Origin: Inhella inkyongensis
GTDB taxonomy: Bacteria > Pseudomonadota > Gammaproteobacteria > Burkholderiales > Burkholderiaceae_C
Direction of reading: 5' to 3'
NCBI RefSeq assembly: GCF_005952805.1
Contig: NZ_CP040709.1
Location: 2,542,001 to 2,606,000, forward strand
Length of the DNA: 64,000 nt
In this document: positions 16,980-27,344 of the stretch, one piece after another
Position numbering within the stretch: the first letter of the stretch is position 1
Layout of the letters: each line of letters opens with the position of its first letter
Made by a program: the position numbers and the translations under genes
The notes under the pieces: generated by a model
What the model was told of the DNA's origin: nothing
The model's database searches: none
The model's input: the letters and a program-made list of their open reading frames with translations, nothing else

Positions 16980-17478
16980 GGGCGAGCGGACCTTGGAACT
17001 CCTGCGCCAGCATGGACATCACGACCAGGCTGTCATAGCCGCCATCCGGCAATCGCACCGACTCCCGCAGCCGCCCCTCCTCGACAAAGCCTTCGCTCTG
17101 ATAGAGCTTGAGCGCACGGGCGTTCAAGGCCCGCACATCGAACCAAAAGCGATGCGCCTTGAACTGGGAGAAGGCCAGGGCCTTGAGCTGGCGCAAGCAG
17201 GCCCGGCCCAGGCCTTGGCCCTGGACTTGCGGCTGCAACACCAAGCGCTTGAGCTCCAACGAACCGTTCGGATTGCGGCAGCCTTGCAGGATGACAAAGC
17301 CCAGACGCGTCCGGTCCGGCCCTTCGATGATGAAGTGGCGGCTGTCCGGGAAGCGGACGGCACCTTCGTGCTGGGTGCGCTCCCAGGGGGTGATGAAGGG
17401 CCGGTTGGCGCCGTCCTGCTCCACACCCACCACCCATTCAAGGTCGCTGAGCATGGTGGGGCGCAGGCGGGGGCTCAT
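16972..17478 (-). CDS. GNAT family N-acetyltransferase
   Basis: The protein (168 residues) has motif A in LVLQPQVQGQGLGRACLRQ and motif B in ARALKLYQSEGFVEEGRLRE, a pattern seen in small GNAT enzymes acting on peptides or small amines. It shares overlapping ends with the S66 peptidase gene upstream (4 bases) and the second GNAT gene downstream, so parE, the S66 peptidase and the two GNAT genes form a coupled series on the minus strand. Confidence 0.88.
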   Translation of the reverse strand: MSPRLRPTMLSDLEWVVGVEQDGANRPFITPWERTQHEGAVRFPDSRHFIIEGPDRTRLGFVILQGCRNPNGSLELKRLVLQPQVQGQGLGRACLRQLKALAFSQFKAHRFWFDVRALNARALKLYQSEGFVEEGRLRESVRLPDGGYDSLVVMSMLAQEFQGPLAHA

Positions 17479-18511
17479 GCAGGTCTCCAGTGCTGGACCA
17501 AGCCTTGCGCGCCTTCTTCCATGCAGATCTCGGCCCAGGCGCCATTGGCCAGGGTGATCTGCGGCGGGCGGTGGCCGATGTCCATGTCCATCACCACCGG
17601 GCCGGTGAAATCGCGCAGCACATCCTCCAGCGCGCTCCAGCCCGAGTAGCCGTCCTCGGTCTGCTCAAGCGCGCTGCTGCGGCCGATCAACAGGCCGGCG
17701 AGCTGCTGCGGCGCGAACCAGCCGTGCAGGGCCAGGCTGTGCAGGGTGCGCGCCACTTCATAGGGCGCGGCCTCGCAGGCTTCCAGGTAAAGCAACCAGG
17801 GGCCGCCCGCTTGAAGCGGCGCGTAGCGCGTGCCCGCCAGGCGGGAGACGGTTTCCAAACACCCGCCGATGAGCCGCCCTTGGGCGCGGCGCGGCATGTC
17901 TTCCCGCAGCAAGCGCCAGCAGGTGGGAGTGTCCGTGCGCAGAGAAGCCGTCGGCTCTTCTCGCCAATTGGCTCCCGCCCCCTGGCGAAAGGCCGCACTG
18001 GGATGCTGAACCCAAGGTTCGGACGGCTCAAGCGTCAAGGCCTGCAACAGGCCGGCCGTGGTGGGGTTGAGTTCGGCGTCGCCCAGCTCCATCAGATTGG
18101 GCCCATGCAGCGTGACCCAGCGCGCACACAGGCTCAGGGGCAGGTAGAGCGTGCTCAGGTCCGAAAAGCCGCTGACCCATTTGGGCGGGGCCGCGCGCAG
18201 GCGTTCAAAGTCCAGATGGGGCAGCAACTCGATGGCGCGCTCGCCCCCCCAAGGAGCCAGCACCGCTTGGTAGTCCGGATTCAGCAAGGCGCCCTGCCAC
18301 TCCGCCGCGCGCTCGGGCGCCGGGGCGCTGACCTGGTGCCGGCTTTGACGCAGGCAGCGGCCCTCCTCCACCCGCCAACCCTGGGCGCGCAGACGCTGGA
18401 GGGCCAGATCCAGCCGAGCGTGCAATAGAGGCGGCACGCCGGCCGAGGGCGCAGTCACGAAGACCGTATCACCCGCCTTGAGGGGAGCGGGCCAGCGAAA
18501 GGCTTCAGTCA

Positions 18512-18512
<1 letters not shown>
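17475..18512 (-). CDS. S66 family peptidase (LD-carboxypeptidase/MccF-like)
   Basis: The 345-residue protein has the S66 layout. Near the N-terminus is the strand KAGDTVFVTAPSAGVPP, the nucleophile serine is in VSGFSDLSTLY (about 115-125), and the C-terminal domain carries a glutamate (GGCLETVS) and a histidine (DIGHRPPQ) that complete the Ser-His-Glu triad. Family members cleave the L,D-bond of murein tetrapeptides during recycling, or detoxify microcin C-like compounds. The genes here do not decide between these. The ATG overlaps the parE stop (ATGA); an alternative TTG would add one residue. Confidence 0.9.
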
Positions 18513-20467
<1,955 letters not shown>

Positions 20468-20520
20468 AGCAATTCAGACTGAGGGGCGCGGATTCTAGGA
20501 AGCTCGCAAAATCCACCCCC

Positions 20521-21726
20521 ATGAATCCCTCCCAGCGCCCCAGCGCGGCCCAAATCCTGCTCTGCGGCGCCGCCATCGTCAGCCTGGCCATGGGCATTCG
20601 CCATGGTTTCGGCTTGTGGCTGCAGCCCGTCACCCTGGAGCGCGGCTGGACGCGAGAAGACTTCGCGCTAGCCCTGGCGGTGCAAAACCTGGCCTGGGGC
20701 GCTTTTGGGCCGCTGACGGGCCTGTGGGCCGACCGCGTGGGGGCGGTGCGCCCTGTGTTGCTGGGCGCCTTGCTGTATGCCCTGGGGCTGATCGGCATGT
20801 CGGCGGCCGACTCGGTCTGGGCCTTTGTGCTGGCCGGCGGGCTGCTGATTGGCGCGGCACAGTCCGGCACCACCTATGCCGTGGTCTACGGGGTGATCGG
20901 CCGCCAGCTCGACCCGGCGCGGCGCAGTTGGGCCATGGGCGTGGTGGCCAGCGCCGGCAGCTTCGGCCAGTTCGCCCTGCTGCCGCTGGAACACCAGCTG
21001 ATCGAGCACTTTGGCTGGCAGCCCAGTCTGTGGATCGTGGCCGGCCTGGTGCTGCTGATGATCCCCGCCACCCTGGGCCTGCGCGAGCCGGCGCGAGCCA
21101 CGACCCAGGCCGTTACGTTGCGGAGCGCCAAGCTGGCGCTGGATGAGGCCCTGGGCTCCCCAAGCTTTCGCTGGCTGATGGCGGGCTACTTTGTCTGCGG
21201 CTTTCAGCTCTCTTTCATCGGCGTTCACCTGCCTTCCTACTTGAAGGACCAAGGCCTGCCCGCCCAGGTGGGCAGCTATGCGCTGGCACTGATTGGCCTG
21301 ACCAATATCGTGGGCAGCTATGCCGCCGGGCAGCTGGGTCAGCGCTGGCCCAAACGCTATTTACTGGCCGGCATCTACAGCGCCCGGGCGCTGGCGCTCA
21401 CCGCCTTCTTGCTATTGCCGCTGACGCCAGCCAGCACCTATGTGTTTGCGGCCGCCATGGGCCTGCTGTGGCTGTCGACCGTGCCTCCCACCAATGCCAC
21501 GGTGGCGCAGATCTTCGGCGTGGCCAATCTGTCCATGCTGGGCGGCCTGGTGTTCTTCAGCCACCAGGTCGGCAGCTTCACTGGCGTCTGGCTGGGGGGC
21601 TGGCTGTTTGAGCGCACCGGCTCCTACCAACTGGTGTGGTGGATCGCTGTGGGCTTAGGGCTGGCGGCCGCCTTGGCCAATTTGCCCGTGCGCGAACAGC
21701 CCCTGGCGCGCACCCAAGCCGCGTGA
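20521..21726 (+). CDS. MFS transporter
   Basis: The 401-residue inner-membrane protein has about 12 hydrophobic helices. The MFS motif between helices 2 and 3 reads GPLTGLWADRVGAVRP, and there is a central cytoplasmic loop around 190-210. The N-terminal half resembles carboxylate carriers of the oxalate/formate antiporter-like group (MGIRHGFGLWLQPV), but the substrate is not determinable. It diverges from parE with only about 50 bases between the starts. Confidence 0.9.
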   Translation: MNPSQRPSAAQILLCGAAIVSLAMGIRHGFGLWLQPVTLERGWTREDFALALAVQNLAWGAFGPLTGLWADRVGAVRPVLLGALLYALGLIGMSAADSVWAFVLAGGLLIGAAQSGTTYAVVYGVIGRQLDPARRSWAMGVVASAGSFGQFALLPLEHQLIEHFGWQPSLWIVAGLVLLMIPATLGLREPARATTQAVTLRSAKLALDEALGSPSFRWLMAGYFVCGFQLSFIGVHLPSYLKDQGLPAQVGSYALALIGLTNIVGSYAAGQLGQRWPKRYLLAGIYSARALALTAFLLLPLTPASTYVFAAAMGLLWLSTVPPTNATVAQIFGVANLSMLGGLVFFSHQVGSFTGVWLGGWLFERTGSYQLVWWIAVGLGLAAALANLPVREQPLARTQAA

Positions 21727-21734
21727 AGCCCGGC

Positions 21735-21851
21735 ATGAAACGCACTGCCGCCCTGCTCGCCGGTTTAGCCCTGATCGGTCTGGCCTGGCTGGGCTGGTCC
21801 GACCCCACATTGATGCACCGTCTTGCCGATGCCGTTCGCAGCTGTTTCTGA
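21735..21851 (+). CDS. Possible 38-residue membrane peptide
   Basis: This frame encodes a short peptide with a basic start (MKRT), one hydrophobic segment (about 5-22) and a Cys-Phe end. A GTG four codons earlier overlaps the MFS stop. It lies between the MFS gene and the methyltransferase gene and overlaps the latter's start by 23 bases. No homologue is recognised and no strong ribosome binding site is seen, so it may be spurious. Confidence 0.3.
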   Translation: MKRTAALLAGLALIGLAWLGWSDPTLMHRLADAVRSCF

Positions 21852-22419
21852 GTCCACGCCCGCTCTCACGCCGCCCTCCGGCTGGCTGCGCCGCTGGCTG
21901 CCCCAACTCCAAGCGGGGCAGACCGCACTGGACCTGGCCTGCGGCGGCGGACGCAACAGCCGCGCGCTACTGCAGCAAGGGCTGAAGGTGACCGGGGTCG
22001 ACCGCGACGCCCAGGCCCTGGCCCAGTTGCCCGCGAGCATGGAGGCCCTGTGTGCCGACCTGGAGAGCGGCCCATGGCCCCTGGTGGGACGCCATTTCGA
22101 CCTGGTGCTGGTGTGCAACTACTTGTGGCGGCCGCGCCTGCCCGAGCTGCTGAGCCTGGTGGCGCCCGGCGGTTGGTTGATCTATGAAACCTTTGCCCTG
22201 GGTCAGGAACGGTTGGGGCGCCCCCGCAACCCGGACTTTCTGCTTCGGCCTGGAGAGTTGCTGACTCTGTGCCAGGGCAAGCTGCATGTGCTCGCTTACG
22301 AAGACGGCATCGTCAACGGCACTCGAATTCAACGCGTTGCCGCGCGCGCCCTGGAGCCCGCTCAAGCGCAGTCAGCGGCGCTTCTAGAATCCCCGGCCTT
22401 TCCAAGAGTTCCCGAATGA
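21829..22419 (+). CDS. Class I SAM-dependent methyltransferase
   Basis: The 196-residue product has the Rossmann methyltransferase motif I in [15 protein letters not shown] (about 35-50), an acidic residue ending strand 2 (VTGVDRD) and motif III/IV at [26 protein letters not shown]. Related small proteins are annotated as tellurite-resistance-like or generic methyltransferases; the substrate is unknown. Its stop overlaps the dapA ATG, a coupling often seen upstream of dapA in this group of bacteria. Confidence 0.87.
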   Translation: MPFAAVSESTPALTPPSGWLRRWLPQLQAGQTALDLACGGGRNSRALLQQGLKVTGVDRDAQALAQLPASMEALCADLESGPWPLVGRHFDLVLVCNYLWRPRLPELLSLVAPGGWLIYETFALGQERLGRPRNPDFLLRPGELLTLCQGKLHVLAYEDGIVNGTRIQRVAARALEPAQAQSAALLESPAFPRVPE

Positions 22420-23297
22420 AACCGATTACCGGCAGCATCGTCGCCCTGGTCACCCCCATGCAGGCCGACGGCAGCGTCGACTACCCCGCCCTCAAGCGCC
22501 TGATCGATTGGCAAATCGCCGAGGGCACCCAGTGCATCGGCGTGGTGGGCACCACGGGCGAGTCGCCCACGGTCAGCACCGACGAACATTGCGAGATCAT
22601 CCGCGTGACGGTGGAGCATGTGGCCGGTCGCGTGCCGGTGCTGGCAGGTACGGGCTCGAACAACACCCGCGAAGCCATCCATCTGGCCCGCCACGCGCTG
22701 GCCGTGGGGGCCGACGCCCAACTCAGCGTCGTGCCCTACTACAACAAGCCCAGCCAGGAAGGCATCTACCAGCACTACAAGGCGCTGGCCGAAGCCACCG
22801 AGTTGCCGCTGATGCTCTACAACGTGCCCGGTCGCACGGTGGCCGATATGTCGGTCGAGACGACCCTGCGCTGCGCTGAGCTGCCGAACGTGTTCGGCGT
22901 CAAGGAAGCCAGCGGCGACATCGAGCGCGCAGCCCAGCTGATCAAGCGCGCCCCCAAGGGCTTCTCGATCTACAGCGGCGACGATGGCACCGCCGTGGCC
23001 ATGATGCTGCTGGGTGGGCACGGCGTGGTGAGCGTGACCAGCAATGTGGCGCCCAAAGCAATGCGTGCGCTCTGCGACGCCGCGCTCGCCGGCCAAGCCG
23101 CCCCGGCTGCGCAACGCCAATTTCAACTCCTGGACCTGCACAAACAGCTGTTTTGCGAGCCCAGCCCCGCCCCGACCAAATGGGCACTCAAGCGCCTGGG
23201 CCTGATCAGCGACACCGTGCGTCTGCCTGTTTTGCCATTGAGTGCGGCAGGCCAAGACCGCGTTGAGCCAGCGATGCGTGAAGCGGGCCTGCTCTAA
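22416..23297 (+). CDS. dapA: 4-hydroxy-tetrahydrodipicolinate synthase
   Basis: DapA condenses pyruvate with aspartate semialdehyde in the lysine and diaminopimelate pathway. The 293-residue TIM barrel shows the pyruvate-binding GTTGESPT motif (about 43-50), the catalytic tyrosine in [10 protein letters not shown] (about 133) and the Schiff-base lysine in [10 protein letters not shown] (about 161). The C-terminal helical region is normal length. The gene precedes bamC, as in many Proteobacteria. Its final codons and stop are part of a 13-base element that is repeated twice more downstream. Confidence 0.96.
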   Translation: MKPITGSIVALVTPMQADGSVDYPALKRLIDWQIAEGTQCIGVVGTTGESPTVSTDEHCEIIRVTVEHVAGRVPVLAGTGSNNTREAIHLARHALAVGADAQLSVVPYYNKPSQEGIYQHYKALAEATELPLMLYNVPGRTVADMSVETTLRCAELPNVFGVKEASGDIERAAQLIKRAPKGFSIYSGDDGTAVAMMLLGGHGVVSVTSNVAPKAMRALCDAALAGQAAPAAQRQFQLLDLHKQLFCEPSPAPTKWALKRLGLISDTVRLPVLPLSAAGQDRVEPAMREAGLL

Positions 23298-23363
23298 TCC
23301 GGCGCGCCACACCGCCCGGCCTGCTCTAATGCCGCGTGCTGCGCAGCGCGGCCTGCTCTAATC
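23286..23363 (+). repeat. Three direct repeats of GGCCTGCTCTAAT at a 32-base period
   Basis: Identical 13-base cores start at 23286, 23318 and 23350; the first contains the last codons and stop of dapA. The 19 bases between cores are not well conserved, although copies 1 and 3 also share the next base pair. Each core contains TGCTCTAAT, which looks like an extended -10 promoter element (TGn followed by a TATAAT-like hexamer). The third copy is about 33 bases upstream of the bamC start. A regulatory role is inferred, not shown. Confidence 0.7.
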
Positions 23364-23395
23364 CACCCCTTTCGAATTGTCAGGATTGCCCTGCC

Positions 23396-24532
23396 GTGAC
23401 TCGTCTCCTGCCCCGCTCTGTGCCCCGTTTCACTCTTAGCGCCCTGAGCCTCGCGCTGTTGGCTGGCTGCAGCTCCCTTGGTATCAGCGAAGACAAAGTC
23501 GATTACCGCAGCCAATCCAAGCAAACCAGCGGCCTGGATGTGCCGCCTGATCTGAGCCAGTTGCAGCGTCAATCTCCCTTGGGCACGGCCAGCATCAGCG
23601 CAGCGGCCCTGGCCACGCAGGCGGGCGCACCCGCTGCCGCTCCGGGCGGCCCGGCGGTGGCCCTGAACAAGGTCGGCACGGCAGAGATCGTGCGGGTCGG
23701 CAGCACCCGAGTGATCCGCACCAGCCAGACCCCCGAACAAGTCTGGCCGGTGGCCCGCAGCTTCTGGATGGATCTGGGCTTTGACCTGCCCAAGGACATG
23801 GCCGAGGCCGGCGTGCTGGAGACCGACTGGAAAGAGAACCGCGCCAAGCTGCCCAAGGACCTGATCCGCCGCACCATCGGCACATTGATCGAAGGCCTCT
23901 ACTCCACCGGTGAGCGCGATCTGTTCCGCACCCGCATCGAGCGCGTCGACGGCCAGACCGAGATCACGCTCACGCATCGCGGCATGCAGGAGATCTACAC
24001 CTCGAGCCAGCGCGACCAAACCACCTGGACCGCCCGTCCCAGCGACGCCGAACTCGAAGCCGAGATGCTGAACCGCCTGCTGCTGCGTCTGGGTGGCGTG
24101 GCCCCCAGCGCGGCCACCGCAGCGGCAACGCCCAGCAGCACCCTGCCCACCGCCGCGCCGACTGAAGGCGCCAAGCTGGTGCTGGCCAATGTGCCGAACG
24201 AACTGGTGCTGGCCGAGGACTTCGAGCGCGCCTGGCGCCGCGTCGGCCAGTCCCTGGACCGCCACGGTTTCACCGTGGAAGACCGCGATCGCCGCGCTGG
24301 CCTCTTCTTCCTGCGCTATGCCGACCCGACCTTGGCCGGCAAGGAAGAGCCGAACTTCTTCCAGAAGCTTTTCTCGTCCACGCCGGACAACAGTGGCACC
24401 GGCCGTTATCGCGTGTCGGTCAAGAGCGAAGGCCAGCGCTCCACCATCCGTGTGCAAGACCCGCAGGGCACCCAGATGACGGACGACAACGCCAAGCGCA
24501 TCCTGGGTTTGCTGCAGCAAGACCTGCGCTAA
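23396..24532 (+). CDS. bamC: Outer membrane protein assembly factor BamC
   Basis: BamC is a lipoprotein of the BAM complex that inserts beta-barrel proteins into the outer membrane. The 378-residue sequence begins with an Arg-rich n-region and a lipobox (LLAGCSSLG), followed by the unstructured BamC N-terminal segment (DKVDYRSQSKQTSGLDVPPDL) and two helix-grip domains (about 110-225 and 255-370) joined by an Ala/Thr/Pro-rich linker. The GTG start places the signal sequence correctly. Position directly after dapA matches the E. coli nlpB arrangement. An intrinsic terminator follows 20 bases after the stop. Confidence 0.93.
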   Translation: MTRLLPRSVPRFTLSALSLALLAGCSSLGISEDKVDYRSQSKQTSGLDVPPDLSQLQRQSPLGTASISAAALATQAGAPAAAPGGPAVALNKVGTAEIVRVGSTRVIRTSQTPEQVWPVARSFWMDLGFDLPKDMAEAGVLETDWKENRAKLPKDLIRRTIGTLIEGLYSTGERDLFRTRIERVDGQTEITLTHRGMQEIYTSSQRDQTTWTARPSDAELEAEMLNRLLLRLGGVAPSAATAAATPSSTLPTAAPTEGAKLVLANVPNELVLAEDFERAWRRVGQSLDRHGFTVEDRDRRAGLFFLRYADPTLAGKEEPNFFQKLFSSTPDNSGTGRYRVSVKSEGQRSTIRVQDPQGTQMTDDNAKRILGLLQQDLR

Positions 24533-24551
24533 GCCGCCAGTTGCTCAATGC

Positions 24552-24579
24552 AAAAGCCGACCCCTGGGTCGGCTTTTTT
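24552..24579 (+). terminator. Rho-independent terminator after bamC
   Basis: A strong GC-rich hairpin has arms AAGCCGACCC and GGGTCGGCTT with a two-to-four-base loop, followed by a run of T. It ends the dapA-bamC transcript. Confidence 0.9.
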
Positions 24580-24627
24580 CATGCCAGCGGCATAGGCAAT
24601 CGCAAGCATCTGCAATCGCAGAAAAGC

Positions 24628-24663
24628 AAAAAGCCGCAGGACTCGCGTCTTGCGGCTTTCTGT
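24628..24663 (-). terminator. Rho-independent terminator for the Ala-rich lipoprotein gene
   Basis: On the minus strand the arms AAAGCCGCAAGAC and GTCCTGCGGCTTT form a hairpin with one mismatch and a four-base loop, followed by TTGCTTTT. It lies about 40 bases after the stop of the lipoprotein gene at 24701. Confidence 0.85.
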
Positions 24664-24700
24664 GCCGGGGGTGGCCTAGACCACCCTGGCGACCTGCAGC

Positions 24701-24898
24701 TTAGTTGCTGGCGGGAGCCGAAGCGGCTTCAGCAGCGGGAGCCGAAGCGTCAGCGGCGGGAGCCGAAGCGACTTCGGAAGCAGCCACCGGAGCGGGAGCA
24801 GCGGTCTCGGCGGGGGCCGGAGCAGCTTCTTCCTTCTTGCTGCAGGCGGTCAGGGCAACGGCGGCCAGCACGGAAGCCAGCAGGATCGACTTGTTCAT
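24701..24898 (-). CDS. Small Ala/Pro/Glu-rich lipoprotein (65 aa)
   Basis: The protein has a lipoprotein signal (MNKSILLASVLAAVALTAC, lipobox LTAC) followed by SKKEE and a low-complexity tail made of repeated AP, AS and AE blocks ending APASN. The tail is encoded by repeated GCGGGAGCCGAAGCG-like units. It resembles the short Ala-rich lipoproteins common in Burkholderiales whose function is unknown. It is a monocistronic gene with its own promoter, a leader of about 140 bases and a terminator, which suggests strong expression. Confidence 0.85.
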   Translation of the reverse strand: MNKSILLASVLAAVALTACSKKEEAAPAPAETAAPAPVAASEVASAPAADASAPAAEAASAPASN

Positions 24899-25045
24899 TG
24901 GTGTCCTCTAGAAGACTGAAAAAAGAAAAACGAAAACCGGTCAGTTTGCGGAACTGCAGGCTTGCACCCACAGTCCCAAACCAAATGAGTCACCCCATTC
25001 GGCAAGGCTTTGCGAACCTCGAGCGTTCACAACACCTAGCCGGCC

Positions 25046-25073
25046 ATTATAGGAAGGTGTTTGAGCTTGTCTT
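25046..25073 (-). promoter_or_regulatory. Sigma70-type promoter of the Ala-rich lipoprotein gene
   Basis: The minus strand carries a perfect TATAAT (25046-25051) and, 16 bases upstream, AAGACA (25068-25073), which matches the last four bases of the -35 consensus. The start site would lie about 140 bases before the lipoprotein ATG, so there is a long leader. The -35 box touches the stop codon of the neighbouring gene. Confidence 0.65.
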
Positions 25074-25594
25074 CACAGGCCCAAAGTGGTGAGGGGCCAA
25101 GCCGGGCCAGATCGTTGCGCGATCGCATCAAAATTCTCTAGAGCAAGCTGCCTATCCGAGGCCAAATGCGGGCCGGCGCGGGTCCAGCGGGCGCGACCGT
25201 CCTCTCGCTCCAAGATCTGCAACACCGGCCCAGGTTGCGCAGCCAAACCGCCCAGCAAGGCCTGCGGCCCCACCTCACCTGGCTCATAACTGCGAATCAG
25301 CAGCCCGTGGTCGTGGTGCGCCCGCCAGGCCATGAAGCGCGGATGGCGGCGCGCGCAGGCCTCGTAGTCCAGCGCCAGCATTTCCAGGCGATGACCGGCC
25401 CGCACCCACAAGGCCAGTTCGTGCAGCAGCTCAGGGTTGGACCAGGGCCAGTGCACAAAGTCGGGGTCGAGCACCGTCAGGCGCCGCGCACCGCCCTGCA
25501 AGGCCTCAATCAAAAGGGTTTGCAGCCCCCCCTCGATGGCCTGCCAGCCCTCCAGCCGACCGCTTTCGCCTTCCAAGCTCACTGCGTGGGACAT
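25073..25594 (-). CDS. Conserved hypothetical protein next to the cupin oxygenase
   Basis: I do not recognise a catalytic family in this 173-residue soluble protein. It has LLIEALQGGARRLTVLDPDF (about 25-50), a WPWSNPELLHELALWVRAGH helix and an HHDHGLLIRSYEPGE segment that vaguely recall a degenerate phospholipase-D-like half-domain. Its start lies 16 bases inside the end of the cupin gene on the same strand, so the two are translated together and may cooperate. The start MSHAVSLEG is chosen over one seven residues upstream. Confidence 0.75.
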   Translation of the reverse strand: MSHAVSLEGESGRLEGWQAIEGGLQTLLIEALQGGARRLTVLDPDFVHWPWSNPELLHELALWVRAGHRLEMLALDYEACARRHPRFMAWRAHHDHGLLIRSYEPGEVGPQALLGGLAAQPGPVLQILEREDGRARWTRAGPHLASDRQLALENFDAIAQRSGPAWPLTTLGL

Positions 25595-26712
25595 AGCCAC
25601 CCCCAGCTCATCCAATCGTTCAGTAGCGCCTGCGCGCCCTCGCTCAGGCGCGCACGCTGCGCGGCCGACAACTCACGACCATCGGCCAGGCGTTTGATCA
25701 CGGAAAAATCGCTACCCGCCGCGCAGTAGGCCTCCCCATTGAGGAAGACATGCCAGCGGTCGTAGAGCATGCGACTGGCCGGGGCCAGGCGAACGGCCCC
25801 CGGTTGCGGCTCGCTGGGCTCAAAGGTCTGGTGCGGCTTGGGCTCGCTCAGGTACTCACCCAGCGCACGGGCCAGGGCCTGGCGATCCGTCAGCACCCGC
25901 TGCAAGGCATCGAGCGCAAAGTCTTGAAAGGCTTCAGGAATGGCGGCCGGCGTGGCGCTGGGCGCCGTGTTCGCATCGGTATAGAGCACCTGCAAGGCCG
26001 GGCTGGGATCGTCCTCGGGATCAAGCAGGCGCGGCAGCAGCGCGTCGGCCAAGTCCAGGCGCGAGGGGGCGCGCAGGCCGACGGAGGCGGTAATGCAGTC
26101 CGCTCCCAAGGCCACGCCATCGTGGGCCCAGTTGGGCGGCAGGTAGAGGATGTCGCCCGGCTCCAGCTCCCATTCCAGCGTCGGTTCGAACTGGCGCAGG
26201 ATCTTGACCGGCAAGCCCTCCACCAGATCACGCTGTTTCTGGTTCGAAACCCGCCAGCGGCGCCGGCCCGCCACTTGCACCAAGAACACGTCATAGGCAT
26301 CGGTGTGCGGGCCCACACCCCCCTGGTCACTGGCCCAGGACACCATCACGTCATCCAGCCGCGCCTCGGGCAAGAAGCGAAAGGCGTCCAGCAACTCGCG
26401 CGCGGCCGGATGCAGGGCCTCCATGCCCTGAACCAGCAGAGTCCACCCCGGTTTGCTCACCGCCGGCAGGCTGCGGCGGTTGATCGGACCTTGGCGCAAC
26501 TTCCAGTTCTGCGCCTCGTTGCCGCTGACCAGGCGCGACTCGACGTCTTCGCGCTCAGCCAGCGCAAACAGTTCCTGGCGCTGCATTCGCCCCACCCAAG
26601 GCAGCGCCGCAGCGCGCAGCACGGCGGGTTTGCGCTGCCAGTGACGGCGCATGAATTGTTCGGGGCTCAAGGCGCCCAGCAAGGGCCAGGGTGTATCGAA
26701 TTCGGGCTTCAT
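25579..26712 (-). CDS. JmjC/cupin 2-oxoglutarate oxygenase (ribosomal oxygenase RoxA/YcfD-like)
   Basis: The 377-residue protein fits the bacterial ribosomal-oxygenase family, which hydroxylates an arginine of ribosomal protein L16. The Fe(II) ligands are visible as H-x-D in GVGPHTDAYDVF (about 130) and the distal histidine in LPPNWAHDGVA. N-terminal FMRRHWQRKPAVLRAA is the family entry motif, and the C-terminal winged-helix region includes the dimer helices after 220. Two ATG codons are possible three residues apart (26712 and 26721). It diverges from the FKBP gene and is coupled to the hypothetical gene downstream. Confidence 0.9.
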   Translation of the reverse strand: MKPEFDTPWPLLGALSPEQFMRRHWQRKPAVLRAAALPWVGRMQRQELFALAEREDVESRLVSGNEAQNWKLRQGPINRRSLPAVSKPGWTLLVQGMEALHPAARELLDAFRFLPEARLDDVMVSWASDQGGVGPHTDAYDVFLVQVAGRRRWRVSNQKQRDLVEGLPVKILRQFEPTLEWELEPGDILYLPPNWAHDGVALGADCITASVGLRAPSRLDLADALLPRLLDPEDDPSPALQVLYTDANTAPSATPAAIPEAFQDFALDALQRVLTDRQALARALGEYLSEPKPHQTFEPSEPQPGAVRLAPASRMLYDRWHVFLNGEAYCAAGSDFSVIKRLADGRELSAAQRARLSEGAQALLNDWMSWGWLCPTQ

Positions 26713-26793
26713 GGTCGGCATTGTGGAGGCTCGTGCGAACATGCCGCCCCCTGCAAGCAGCGAGCCGCGCCCCCTGTTGATGGCGCGCAAATC

Positions 26794-27321
26794 ATGGAAG
26801 AAGTACAAAACCCCTGCGTGGTCAGCCTGACCTGGAGCCTGAACGACGCCCAAGGCGAACTGATCGACACCCTGGATCAACCCACCGAGTTCCTGGTTGG
26901 CGGCGAAGACCTGCTGCCCAAGGTCGAGGCCGCCCTGATGGGCCAGATGGTGGGCGCCGAGATTGGTGTGGCGCTGGAGCCGGCCGACGCCTTTGGCGAG
27001 TACGAGGCCGAGTTGGTCTGCTTCGAACCGCGCAGCCTGTTCCCCGAACAACTGGAAATCGGCATGCGCTTCGAAGGGCTGCCCGAGGGCGCGCAAACGC
27101 CGGACATGCCTCTGGATGCGGTCTACACCGTCACCGAGCTCTACCCCGAGCACGTGGTACTGGATGGCAACCATCCGCTGGCCGGCATCGGCCTGCGCCT
27201 GCATCTGCAGATTCGCGCGCTGCGCGAAGCCAGCGCCGAAGAGCTGGAAGCCAAGAGCGTGGGCGGCAGCTTTGTGCAGGTGCTAGAGGGCACCGCGCCG
27301 GGTGACACCCCGATTCACTGA
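26794..27321 (+). CDS. FKBP-type peptidyl-prolyl cis-trans isomerase (SlyD-like)
   Basis: This 175-residue protein has the split FKBP domain with an inserted IF chaperone domain, as in SlyD. The N-terminal beta-strand segment is followed by the FLVGGEDLLPKVEAALMG active-site region, the PADAFGEYEAEL segment (a variant of the usual PEDAYG), and the closing NHPLAGIGLRLHLQI strand. It lacks the His/Cys-rich metal-binding tail of E. coli SlyD. It should act as a folding helper in the cytoplasm. It converges with dut, and the two stops are separated by a hairpin. Confidence 0.87.
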   Translation: MEEVQNPCVVSLTWSLNDAQGELIDTLDQPTEFLVGGEDLLPKVEAALMGQMVGAEIGVALEPADAFGEYEAELVCFEPRSLFPEQLEIGMRFEGLPEGAQTPDMPLDAVYTVTELYPEHVVLDGNHPLAGIGLRLHLQIRALREASAEELEAKSVGGSFVQVLEGTAPGDTPIH

Positions 27322-27325
27322 GCCC

Positions 27326-27344
27326 CTAGTTAGCCCCTAACTAG
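27326..27344. terminator. Palindromic hairpin between convergent FKBP and dut genes
   Basis: Arms CTAGTTA and TAACTAG flank a five-base loop (GCCCC). The right arm contains the dut stop codon. There is no T-tract in either direction, so it is a weak or Rho-assisted bidirectional terminator at most. Confidence 0.5.

Noticed and set aside
24541..25092. Plus-strand frame across the lipoprotein gene and its terminators
   Set aside because: It runs through two terminators and a promoter and encodes Arg/Gln/Glu-rich low-complexity sequence.
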